Below are positions 7,021 to 14,596 of a stretch of DNA of 64,000 nt, piece after piece. A program made the position numbers and the translations under genes. This DNA comes from Salinicoccus halitifaciens (GTDB taxonomy: Bacteria > Bacillota > Bacilli > Staphylococcales > Salinicoccaceae): positions 372,001 to 436,000 of the forward strand of contig NZ_JAJNCU010000001.1 in assembly GCF_021026095.1 (NCBI RefSeq), in the 5' to 3' direction. Numbering within the stretch: the first letter of the stretch is position 1; every line of letters starts with the position of its first letter. Under the pieces are notes generated by a model. It did not search any database, was not told the DNA's origin, and worked only from the letters and a program-made list of their open reading frames with translations.

Positions 7021-8034
7021 ATGTCCATCGTATTCAAGGATGTAACGAAAACCTACTTACATAAGGGTAAGGAGATCAATGCACTGCGGCCGACTTCGTT
7101 GACGATCCACGAAGGTGAAATATTCGGCCTGATCGGTTTCAGTGGTGCGGGCAAAAGTACTCTGCTCAGGCTGATCAATATGCTGGAGTCGCCGACGTCG
7201 GGGACGATCCATGTCGGTGATGATGAGATGACGGCTTTGAGCAATAAAGACCTCAGGGTCAAGCGCCGGAAGATCGGCATGATTTTCCAGCAGTTCAACC
7301 TCATCGAATCGAAGACCGTTGCTGAGAACATCAATTTTGTGCTGAAGGCTGCCGACTACCCGAAAGATAAGCGGGACGGCCGGATCGACGAACTGCTTGA
7401 ACTGGTGGGGCTGTCTGATAAGAAGACGGTCTATCCCAAAAACTTGAGCGGCGGTCAGAAGCAGCGTGTCGGCATCGCCCGGGCGCTTGCCAATGATCCC
7501 GATGTCCTTCTTAGTGACGAGGCGACAAGTGCGCTGGATCCTGATACGACGAAGACGATTTTAAGCCTTTTGAAGCGGATCAATAAGGAACTCGGCATCA
7601 CCATCGTCGTCATCACCCATGAGATGGAAGTCATCAAGGAGCTTGCAGAGCGTGTCGGCGTCATGTCGGACGGTGAAATTATCGAGCTCGGCGATGTCTA
7701 CCAAATATTCAGCGAGCCGAAGCATGAAGTGACCAGGGGATTCGTTCAGGACATCTATGATTTCGAAGTGCCGGCGCATATCGAGGAGACCGCAGAGAAC
7801 CAGATCATCACCTTGAAATTCCTGCGTGAAAGTGCAGAAGAGAACCATCTGAACAAGCTTTACAGGAACTATGACCTCTCCATCAGTATATTGAACGGGC
7901 GTGTGGAGTACATCAACGGCATCCCGCTCGGCATACTGATGCTGCAGGTGACGGGTGAGGCAGATGAAATCAGGCGGCTTATAGAAAGCATCGACAGGAC
8001 GCCGGGAGTGGAAAGGGCTGAGATTTATGACTGA
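7021..8034 (+). CDS. metN: Methionine ABC importer, ATP-binding protein MetN
   Basis: A 337-residue ATPase of the methionine uptake (MUT) ABC family. Walker A is GFSGAGKST (39-47), the signature LSGGQ (142-146) and Walker B ends at D166-E167. The C-terminal 90 residues form the NIL (ACT-like) domain, which in MetN binds methionine and inhibits transport when the cell is full. It powers import of L- and D-methionine through MetP, with MetQ as substrate receptor. The start ATG 7021 follows GGAGTGAG. The stop overlaps metP by 8 bases. The S-box riboswitch directly upstream makes expression respond to SAM. Confidence 0.95.
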   Translation: MSIVFKDVTKTYLHKGKEINALRPTSLTIHEGEIFGLIGFSGAGKSTLLRLINMLESPTSGTIHVGDDEMTALSNKDLRVKRRKIGMIFQQFNLIESKTVAENINFVLKAADYPKDKRDGRIDELLELVGLSDKKTVYPKNLSGGQKQRVGIARALANDPDVLLSDEATSALDPDTTKTILSLLKRINKELGITIVVITHEMEVIKELAERVGVMSDGEIIELGDVYQIFSEPKHEVTRGFVQDIYDFEVPAHIEETAENQIITLKFLRESAEENHLNKLYRNYDLSISILNGRVEYINGIPLGILMLQVTGEADEIRRLIESIDRTPGVERAEIYD

Positions 8035-8686
8035 TCTATCGAACTTATGGCCGCTGCTCTACAGGGCCTTCCTTGAGACGACGCTGATGGTGTCGATATC
8101 GATTTTCTTTGCGGTGCTCGTCGGACTGCCGCTCGGTGTGCTCTTATTCATCACGCAGCATCATCTGTTGTTCAAGATAAAGCCGTTGAACCAGATCCTC
8201 GGGGCGCTGGTGAACGTCATACGGTCATTCCCGTTCATCATTTTAATCGTTGCCATCATGCCGTTTGCGACATGGCTCGTTAATGCCTCACACGGTCCGG
8301 TGTTTGCGAGTGTCGCCCTGTCGATTGCTGCCGTGCCGCTGTTCGCGCGTCTCGTGGAATCGAGCTTCAACAGCATCCACAGCGGGGTGATCGAAGCGAG
8401 CATCGCAGGCGGAGCTTCGGTGTTCATGATTGTGACGGATGTCCTGATTCCGGAAGCGAAGAAGGGCATCATCCAGGCGATCACGCTCACGATCATCACC
8501 ATCATCGCATTCAGTGCGACGGCAGGTGTGGTCGGCGGCGGCGGCATCGGGGACCTTGCGATACGTTACGGCTACTACAGGTACGACACGCTCACGATGG
8601 TGGTCACGGTGATACTGCTGATCATCATCGTGCAGCTGATACAATGGATCGGTGACTTCCTCAGTCGCCGCGAGGAGGGGAAATAG
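8027..8686 (+). CDS. metP: Methionine ABC importer permease MetP (MetI)
   Basis: A 219-residue permease of the BPD type I family with five predicted TM helices. The EAA loop that docks on MetN is seen as EASIAGGA (123-130). The length matches MetI/MetP proteins. It forms the membrane channel of the methionine importer. The gene overlaps metN by 8 bases, and its TAG stop directly abuts the metQ ATG, so the three subunits are translationally coupled. Confidence 0.95.
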   Translation: MTDLSNLWPLLYRAFLETTLMVSISIFFAVLVGLPLGVLLFITQHHLLFKIKPLNQILGALVNVIRSFPFIILIVAIMPFATWLVNASHGPVFASVALSIAAVPLFARLVESSFNSIHSGVIEASIAGGASVFMIVTDVLIPEAKKGIIQAITLTIITIIAFSATAGVVGGGGIGDLAIRYGYYRYDTLTMVVTVILLIIIVQLIQWIGDFLSRREEGK

Positions 8687-9493
8687 ATGCGCGGAATCTT
8701 ATTGTTTCTCGCAGGCACTCTCGGTGTGATCATACTATCGAGTGTTTTGTTATATGAAGATGAAGGTGAAGTCATCACGATCGGCGCCTCGACCGGCCCT
8801 TTCAGTGATATGGTGAACTTCGCGCTGAAGCCGCCGCTTGAAGAGATGGGCTATTCGGTGGAAATCATTGAATACACCGATTATGTACAGCCGAACAACG
8901 CGCTCCACAATGGCGATCTCGATGCGAACCTTTACCAGAACGTGCTGTTCATGGAAGATTTCAATGAAGAGAACGGCACGGATCTGGAAGCACTGGTCCA
9001 GGTGCCGACGGCGCCGATGGGTCTTTATTCAGGTGAATATGACAGCATCGAAGCGATAGAAAACGGCAGTGAAGTGGCGCTGCCGCTCGACCCCGTCAAT
9101 GCGTCCAGAGGGTTCCTCACGCTCGAGGAGGCCGGACTGATCAGCATCAGCGAGGTTGCGAACACGTTCGCAATCGAAGAGGCGGACATTACAGCGAACA
9201 ATAAAAACCTTGAATTCGTCTTCCAGGATGCCGGGCAGCTGCCGAGGAGCGTGGACCAGATCGGACTGTCGCTTGTGCCGGGGAACTTTGCCCTTGCCAG
9301 TGGCATGGACCTGAATGATGCGCTCGCCCTTGAAGTCATGAATGAATATGTCAGGAACCAGGTAGTCATCAATGCCTCCGATGCCGACAGCCAGCTTGCA
9401 GAGGATCTGGTGACGGCTGTACAGTCCGATTATTTTGACCAGGTCATCGATGAAGAGTTCGACGGTTTCGATAAACCTGAAGAGGAGGAGTAG
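8687..9493 (+). CDS. metQ: Methionine-binding protein MetQ, non-lipidated
   Basis: A 268-residue NlpA/MetQ-family substrate receptor. Family marks include ITIGASTGPFSDM near residue 26 and the 'LHNGDLDANLYQN' ligand-binding segment. The N-terminus has a hydrophobic helix (about 3-22) but no cysteine at all, so the lipobox expected for a Gram-positive binding protein is missing. It may stay membrane-anchored by the uncleaved helix. The protein is very acidic and ends in a Glu-rich tail, consistent with a halophile's cell surface. The start ATG follows GAGGAGGGG and abuts the metP stop. It delivers methionine to MetNP. Confidence 0.92.
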   Translation: MRGILLFLAGTLGVIILSSVLLYEDEGEVITIGASTGPFSDMVNFALKPPLEEMGYSVEIIEYTDYVQPNNALHNGDLDANLYQNVLFMEDFNEENGTDLEALVQVPTAPMGLYSGEYDSIEAIENGSEVALPLDPVNASRGFLTLEEAGLISISEVANTFAIEEADITANNKNLEFVFQDAGQLPRSVDQIGLSLVPGNFALASGMDLNDALALEVMNEYVRNQVVINASDADSQLAEDLVTAVQSDYFDQVIDEEFDGFDKPEEEE

Positions 9494-9496
9494 GCG

Positions 9497-10654
9497 ATGA
9501 ATGAATTATTGAAGTCGGTGCCCGACAGTTACTTTGCCAGTGTCAATACATTGAGTGACGATCTCGATATCGGGGAGAAGCCGCTGATCAATATGGCGGT
9601 CGGCATACCCGACGGGCCGGCGCCTGACACCGTCACGGAAACGGTCAAATCGGCGGTCGATAACCCGGAGAACCACAAGTATCCCGGGTTCCGCGGGCGT
9701 CCGGAATTCAAAAAAGCGATCATCGATTTTTACAGAAGGCATTACGGCGTGGAACTGAAGGATGAGAACATTGCGATCCTTTACGGGACGAAAAGCATGC
9801 TCGTCCAGTTCCCGATGATTTTCATCGAACCGGGGGAGGGCGTCTATCTGCCGAATCCGGGTTATGCGGATTATGCCGCAGGTGTGGACCTTGCGAGGGG
9901 CGTCGAGTATGAGCTGCCGCTTCTGGAAGAGAACGACTTCCTGCCGGATTATGATGCATTGAAGCAGGAAGAGCTGGATAATGCCCGGCTGATCTATTTA
10001 AATTATCCTTCCAATCCGCTCGGCACCGTCGCTTCAAAAGATTTCTTCGACGACACCATACGGCGTTTCAGGGACACCGGCATTAAAATCGTCCATGACT
10101 TCGCCTATGCAGCGTTCGGTTATGATAATAAACATCCGAGCATCCTCCAGAGCGATCCGGAATTCTCGACCTCTATTGAAGTTTACTCATTTTCGAAAAG
10201 CTATAATATGTCGGGGTTCCGGTCCGGTTTTGCGGTCGGCAATAAAGAGATGATTGAAGCAATCAACACTTATCAGGATCATACGCAGACCGGCATGTGG
10301 GGTGTGCTGCAGGAAGCTTCCATCGCTGCGTTGGATGAAGGGGATGAATTCCTCCTTTGTCAGAATGAAATCTTTGAATCAAGGAAAGAGAAAGTGGTTC
10401 AGGCACTTTCAGAATCGGGCATCCCGATCCGTCCGATTGAAGGCGGCATATTCGGTTGGATCCGTGTGCCGGAAGGATTCGACGGCGAGAGTTTTGTGAC
10501 ATACCTCCTCAAGGAGCAATCCATTCTGGCGACACCGGGCATCCCGTTCGGCTCAAGAGGGAAGGATTTCATACGCATCTCCCTTGCCGTCGAAGATGGC
10601 AAGCTCGATGAGTGCATAGAAAGATTCAAAAGCATTGCAGAGCTATGGAAATGA
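9497..10654 (+). CDS. PLP-dependent aminotransferase (class I/II) in S-box operon
   Basis: A 385-residue fold-type I aminotransferase. The PLP-binding lysine is K234 in SFSKSYNMSGFRSGF, with the conserved Asn-Pro segment 'YPSNPLG' and 'HDFAYAAFG' upstream and a C-terminal Arg region 'FIRISLAVE' that binds the substrate carboxylate. It sits three bases after metQ in the SAM-riboswitch operon, so it is likely to act on a methionine-related amino or keto acid, for example the last transamination of methionine salvage (2-keto-4-methylthiobutyrate to methionine) or a related step. This is inferred from context. An aspartate-type aminotransferase of other specificity is the main alternative. A terminator follows directly. 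Confidence 0.85.
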   Translation: MNELLKSVPDSYFASVNTLSDDLDIGEKPLINMAVGIPDGPAPDTVTETVKSAVDNPENHKYPGFRGRPEFKKAIIDFYRRHYGVELKDENIAILYGTKSMLVQFPMIFIEPGEGVYLPNPGYADYAAGVDLARGVEYELPLLEENDFLPDYDALKQEELDNARLIYLNYPSNPLGTVASKDFFDDTIRRFRDTGIKIVHDFAYAAFGYDNKHPSILQSDPEFSTSIEVYSFSKSYNMSGFRSGFAVGNKEMIEAINTYQDHTQTGMWGVLQEASIAALDEGDEFLLCQNEIFESRKEKVVQALSESGIPIRPIEGGIFGWIRVPEGFDGESFVTYLLKEQSILATPGIPFGSRGKDFIRISLAVEDGKLDECIERFKSIAELWK

Positions 10655-10674
10655 TGACTACTCTTATTGAGAAG

Positions 10675-10708
10675 AAGACCGTAAATTATTAAGTTTACGG
10701 TCTTTTAT
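10675..10708 (+). terminator. Intrinsic terminator of met operon
   Basis: An 11-bp perfect stem AAGACCGTAAA (10675-10685) and TTTACGGTCTT (10694-10704), followed by TTTATT. It ends the metNPQ-aminotransferase transcript. Confidence 0.9.
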
Positions 10709-10859
10709 TGTTCAGACGAATAATAAGAAGGTAAATATCTGAACATCGCCCTCTCAAAAGAAATTACTCTTCTATTTTATTGATTTACATAAATACTAAA
10801 AACGATTATTTATATAGAGTGCTGGATTAAATTTTTCGTACATGCCGTATAGGCAGTTT

Positions 10860-10890
10860 TTCACAGTGGATAAGATTCAAATGTTATAAT
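10860..10890 (+). promoter_or_regulatory. Promoter of SDR gene
   Basis: An extended -10, TGTTATAAT (10882-10890), with a TTCACA at 10860-10865 at a long 19-base spacing. The gap before it is AT-rich and holds only a 7-bp inverted repeat, GTTCAGA/TCTGAAC, at 10710-10744. Confidence 0.5.
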
Positions 10891-10934
10891 ATGGATATAA
10901 AATCGTTAATATAAATAAAGGATGAGTTACTGTA

Positions 10935-11693
10935 ATGGGTAGATTAGATGGTAAAGTTGCAATTGTTACCGGTGCAGCACAGGGATTAGGCGAAGCACTT
11001 GTTAAGCGTATTGCTGAAGAAGGTGCGAAAGTTGTCGGAGTAGATCTGAACGAAGAAAAGTTGAAAGAGACGATGGCTAAATATGGCGAGCATACTCTCG
11101 GTTTAAAGTTGGATGTAACTGACGAAAACGGTTGGCAGGAAATTGTAGATACTACAATCGAAACATTTGGGAAAGTCGATGTTTTGGTCAACAACGCAGC
11201 CATGATGTCAAACAAAGGGGTGCTGGACCTGAAACCGGAAGAATATATGAAAGTTATGCAGGTTAATTCTCTCGGCACACTTTTGGGGATCCAAAAAAGT
11301 ATTCCGAAGATGCAGGAAAACGGTGGGGGATCCATTGTGAATATTGCATCGATCGGCGCTTTGAAATCAGGTGCAGCTGATGGTGGAGATGCTGCTTATT
11401 CAGCATCCAAAGGCAGCGTTCGTGCGTTATCTAAACATGTTGCACATAATTTCGCCAAGGATAATATCCGTTGCAACTCTGTATACCCGGGCGGAATCAT
11501 GACGGATATGTTGAAAAAAGTTTTTGACGAAAGCCCGGACCTTTGGGAGAGTAATAAAGCTGCAAGTCCACTTCCGAACCACATTGCTGACCCGGTAGAT
11601 ATTGCAAATGGCGTAGTTTACCTGGCGAGTGATGATGCGAAGGCTGTAACAGGAACCGAACTCATCATCGATAACGGAAATATGACTCACTAA
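10935..11693 (+). CDS. Short-chain dehydrogenase/reductase
   Basis: A 252-residue classical SDR. The cofactor loop is TGAAQGLG (12-19), the adenine-site motif is VNNAA (85-89), and the catalytic tetrad is N111, S139, Y155 and K159 (YSASK). D37 at the end of beta-2 suggests NAD(H) rather than NADP(H). The sequence is of the glucose-1-dehydrogenase / hydroxysteroid-dehydrogenase type, where annotation of the substrate is unreliable. It is monocistronic, with its own extended -10 promoter and a strong terminator at 11801-11832. The codon use is more AT-rich than that of most neighbours. Confidence 0.9.
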   Translation: MGRLDGKVAIVTGAAQGLGEALVKRIAEEGAKVVGVDLNEEKLKETMAKYGEHTLGLKLDVTDENGWQEIVDTTIETFGKVDVLVNNAAMMSNKGVLDLKPEEYMKVMQVNSLGTLLGIQKSIPKMQENGGGSIVNIASIGALKSGAADGGDAAYSASKGSVRALSKHVAHNFAKDNIRCNSVYPGGIMTDMLKKVFDESPDLWESNKAASPLPNHIADPVDIANGVVYLASDDAKAVTGTELIIDNGNMTH

Positions 11694-11800
11694 TTCCAGA
11701 AGGAAAACTCCATAAAAAATGGCTGAAGTATATTGATTATCCTGTGCATTCAATAATGCTACGAGATAATTTTAATTTAAATCTAATATATTTAAATGAT

Positions 11801-11834
11801 AAACCCCGCAAGCCGTAAGGCTTGCGGGGTTTAT
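11801..11834. terminator. Strong symmetrical intrinsic terminator
   Basis: A 14-bp perfect stem, AAACCCCGCAAGCC (11801-11814) and GGCTTGCGGGGTTT (11819-11832), with a GTAA tetraloop. It sits between the convergent SDR and universal-stress genes and can serve both. Confidence 0.88.
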
Positions 11835-11987
11835 GTGTTCAGGTCTGTGGCTTCCTTTCGCGTCGTGCGCCTAGAGGGACCGGCGGCATCATTGATGCGG
11901 ACAGTCTGGATGAAGAGTGGAAGCGGCCTGAAGGATCTGGTCATCGTACGTAATTCTTGGGAACATGTGATTTTAGCGTAAAAGTGA
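11835..11987 (+). other. GC-rich gap, possible gene remnant
   Basis: Between the terminator and the stress-protein gene is about 150 bases of GC-rich, coding-like sequence without a usable start or ribosome-binding site. One short frame reads like the end of an acidic protein (GGIIDADSLDEEWKRPEG) and then stops. It may be the tail of a lost gene. No RNA or repeat is recognised. Confidence 0.25.
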
Positions 11988-12410
11988 TTATTTGACGATC
12001 ATAACCGGCTTATTGGAACGTTTCGCAATCTTGTGTGTAACCTGGCCCAGGACATGTTTAATTTCACGCTTTGCACGCTTGTTGCTCATGACGACGACAT
12101 CGTAATTGTTGTTGTTGATCTTTCTTAATATCGTCTGCTTGATCATTCCGGATTCGAACTCCACCTGATAATTCAGGCCGAGTTCTTCAAGGCGCGTGAG
12201 GAAAGGTTCTAAACGTTCTGCCCTCTCACTGATGATGAAATCAAGATGCTTTCTTCTATACTGGACGCTGTCTGCATGCTCACCTTCAGATATGACATTG
12301 AAAACTGTGATCATATGCTCTGGCTCGTTACGGACGAGTTTCTCCAGCTGTTCCGGGACGTTATCGAATGAATTGCTGAAATCATAGGGCAACAAGATAT
12401 TTTTGTACAT
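11988..12410 (-). CDS. Universal stress protein (UspA family)
   Basis: A 140-residue UspA-fold protein: 'YKNILLPYDFS' at the N-terminus and 'NNYDVVVMSNKRAKREIKHVLGQVTHKIAKRSNKPVMIVK'-like C-terminus (last strand 'KPVMIVK'). The ATP-binding USPs have a Gly-x2-Gly-x9-Gly-(Ser/Thr) loop. Here the first glycines are replaced (NKRAKRE), so this is probably of the non-ATP-binding type. The ATG at 12410 is chosen because GAGGTG on the minus strand overlaps the alternative GTG at 12419. Such proteins help survival under stress by unknown means. The gene is monocistronic and divergent from the ABC-exporter leader. Confidence 0.82.
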   Translation of the reverse strand: MYKNILLPYDFSNSFDNVPEQLEKLVRNEPEHMITVFNVISEGEHADSVQYRRKHLDFIISERAERLEPFLTRLEELGLNYQVEFESGMIKQTILRKINNNNYDVVVMSNKRAKREIKHVLGQVTHKIAKRSNKPVMIVK

Positions 12411-12582
12411 GGTTCCCACCTCTAGGTATTTGTTATTAAAGTATAAGGTACTAGGGTTTTATAAAATAAGCAATCACTTTGACCCAACTTTTTTTAATTT
12501 TTTTCTGCGGGCTCCATTTAAGACAATCTTTAATCGGGCAAAACGTTGATGTGACGCGGCAAATTGAAAAATTAACATCTTA

Positions 12583-12611
12583 TTGAAATTTTACCCTTTT
12601 TGAAATATAAT
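12583..12611 (+). promoter_or_regulatory. Promoter of leader ORF and ABC exporter operon
   Basis: The -35 TTGAAA (12583-12588) and -10 TATAAT (12606-12611) are separated by exactly 17 bases. The transcript would begin near 12618, just before the leader ORF ribosome-binding site. Confidence 0.75.
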
Positions 12612-12641
12612 AAAACCATCATGGAAAAGGAGGACGAAGAC

Positions 12642-12725
12642 ATGACTCATCCAAAAGCTCATTATCATGACAACATTGAACTGAATAGTGCCTCCTGCCG
12701 GGATATTTGCAAACGGATCAGCTAA
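12642..12725 (+). CDS. 27-residue leader peptide upstream of ABC exporter pair
   Basis: A short ORF beginning ATG ACT CAT CCA with a near-perfect AAAGGAGG (12626-12632) nine bases before it. The peptide is MTHPKAHYHDNIELNS followed by ASCRDICKRIS; it has two cysteines and no signal or TM segment. It is followed by two intrinsic terminators before the exporter genes. The end of the ORF contains GCCTCC (12690-12695), which can pair with GGAGGC in the first terminator's 5' arm (12752-12757). This is the layout of a ribosome-mediated attenuator such as BmrB of B. subtilis. Stalled translation near the start would expose GCCTCC and favour antitermination. This mechanism is inferred. The peptide product itself may have no role. 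Confidence 0.6.
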   Translation: MTHPKAHYHDNIELNSASCRDICKRIS

Positions 12726-12750
12726 AAGTGATCAACCCGATATACACCGT

Positions 12751-12777
12751 GGGAGGCGTGCGTCTCCCTGTTTTTAT
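12751..12777 (+). terminator. Leader terminator 1 (attenuator)
   Basis: Stem GGGAGGC (12751-12757) and GTCTCCC (12762-12768) with loop GTGC, followed by TGTTTTT. Its 5' arm can alternatively pair with GCCTCC inside the leader ORF. Confidence 0.7.
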
Positions 12778-12790
12778 GCCTGATTCAAGT

Positions 12791-12818
12791 GTGCACAAAA
12801 ATAGTGTGCACTTTTTTT
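12791..12818 (+). terminator. Leader terminator 2
   Basis: Stem GTGCACA (12791-12797) and TGTGCAC (12805-12811) with a 7-base loop, followed by seven T residues (12812-12818). It is the second terminator between the leader ORF and the exporter genes. Confidence 0.7.
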
Positions 12819-12856
12819 ATGGCAAAATTCTATCATCTTAAGAAAGTGGGTTAATC

Positions 12857-14596
12857 ATGCTGGATTTCATATTTAAATTAAAGTGGTACTTTTCAGAACA
12901 TAAATTCAAGTATCTGCTGGTCATCCTGCTCGCCGTCATCTCCAACCTGATGGAAGTGATTCCGCCGCAGCTGATCGGGTGGACGATCGACCTCATCGAC
13001 ACGGGCGAAATGACGCAGGGCTATATGTGGATGATTTTTATAATATTCGTGATTGTGATCATACTGACTTACTTCCTGCTCTACACCTGGTTTTCTCTGT
13101 TATTCGGGAACGCCTACAATATAGAAAGGATTTTAAGGCTGAGGATGATGCAGAAGTTCCTCACCCTCTCCCCGGGTTTTTATGAACGGAACAAGACCGG
13201 GGAGCTGATGGCGAAGGCGACCAACGATATGCGCAGCATCAACAAGGCCATGGGCTTCGGCCTCATCACGCTCCTCGATGCGAGTACTTTCCTCGGAACG
13301 ATCGTGCTGGTGATGGCCTTCACCATCAGTCTGGAACTCACGGTGTTTGCACTGCTGCCGCTCCCGCTGCTCATCATCATCGAAGTCCAGCTCGGCCGCC
13401 TCATCAATAAACACCATGCGGAAAGTCAGAAATCGTTCGGATATATGAATGATTCGGCTCTTGAAGCGGTGGAGGGTGTGAGGCTGACACGCAGCTATGT
13501 ACAGGAGGACGCGGAGGCCGGGCGTTTCACAAGGATGACCGATGATTATTTGAGGAAATTCATGAAGGTCGAAAGACTCGATGCATTATTTCAGCCGCTT
13601 ACGATCTTCGTCGTTTCACTCAGTTTCATCATCGCCTTCGGATACGGGGCGGTGCTGGTCAACGAAGGCCGCATGTCGGTCGGGGATGTGGTCACTTTCA
13701 ACATATATCTTAATATGCTCATATGGCCGATGTTCGCCATGGGCATGCTGTTCAATATCATGCAGCGCGGCAATGCCTCGCTTGCCCGCATCTATGAAAT
13801 CCTCGATACGGAGGATGATGTGCCGGATGCGGGCACCGGTCATATCTCTTCACATGCAATCGATTTTGATGCAGTGTCGTTCAGCTATCCTTCGAGCAGC
13901 GGCCGGAATTTAAAAGACATCAATATACGCCTTGGGGCAGGGGAGACCCTCGGCATCGTCGGCAGGACCGGCAGCGGGAAGACCACGCTGATCAAGCAGC
14001 TTCTGCGGCTGTATCCGCCGGGCGGGGGCAGCCTGATCATCGACGGCATCAACATCACCCGGCTCGACAGGAAGGAACTGAGGGAAAGGATCGGCTATGT
14101 CTCCCAGGAAAATATTTTATTTTCAAGGACGGTCAGGGAGAATATATTGTTCGGCAATCCCGGGGCGGATGAGGAAACATTGCAACGTGCAATAGAACTC
14201 AGCGCCCTCGATACGGATCTTGAAAGGATGCCGGAGGGGCTTGATACGATGGTCGGTGAAAAAGGTGTCGCATTGAGCGGCGGCCAGAAGCAGCGCATAT
14301 CCATCGCCAGGAGCCTCGTCAAAGATCCGGATATCCTCATCCTGGATGATGCACTCAGCGCAGTGGATGCGAAAACCGAGGCGAGGATCATCCGGGGCAT
14401 ACGCGAAAGCCGGAAAGGCAGGACGACGATCATCGTCACCCACCGGCTGTCAGCAGTCCAGCATGCGGACATGATCGTCGTCATGGATGAAGGTGAAATC
14501 GTGGAGGCGGGCCGCCATGATGAACTGGCAGGCGGCAGGGGATGGTATGCAGAGCAGAATCAATACTACCGGAGCGGGGGTGACGGGAATGGATGA
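12857..14596 (+). CDS. ABC exporter half-transporter with degenerate catalytic site (BmrC-like)
   Basis: A 579-residue type IV ABC exporter subunit: six TM helices in the first 310 residues, then a nucleotide-binding domain. Walker A is GRTGSGKT (369-376), the signature LSGGQKQ is canonical, and the H-loop is THRLS. The Walker B motif ends D497-D498, so the catalytic Glu is replaced by Asp. Heterodimeric multidrug exporters such as BmrC/BmrD and TM287/288 have exactly this degenerate site in one partner; BmrC has Asp at residue 500. It should pair with the next gene to export drugs or toxic compounds. The weak ribosome-binding site (AAAGTGGG) follows the leader attenuator. The stop overlaps the second subunit by 8 bases. 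Confidence 0.88.
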   Translation: MLDFIFKLKWYFSEHKFKYLLVILLAVISNLMEVIPPQLIGWTIDLIDTGEMTQGYMWMIFIIFVIVIILTYFLLYTWFSLLFGNAYNIERILRLRMMQKFLTLSPGFYERNKTGELMAKATNDMRSINKAMGFGLITLLDASTFLGTIVLVMAFTISLELTVFALLPLPLLIIIEVQLGRLINKHHAESQKSFGYMNDSALEAVEGVRLTRSYVQEDAEAGRFTRMTDDYLRKFMKVERLDALFQPLTIFVVSLSFIIAFGYGAVLVNEGRMSVGDVVTFNIYLNMLIWPMFAMGMLFNIMQRGNASLARIYEILDTEDDVPDAGTGHISSHAIDFDAVSFSYPSSSGRNLKDINIRLGAGETLGIVGRTGSGKTTLIKQLLRLYPPGGGSLIIDGINITRLDRKELRERIGYVSQENILFSRTVRENILFGNPGADEETLQRAIELSALDTDLERMPEGLDTMVGEKGVALSGGQKQRISIARSLVKDPDILILDDALSAVDAKTEARIIRGIRESRKGRTTIIVTHRLSAVQHADMIVVMDEGEIVEAGRHDELAGGRGWYAEQNQYYRSGGDGNG

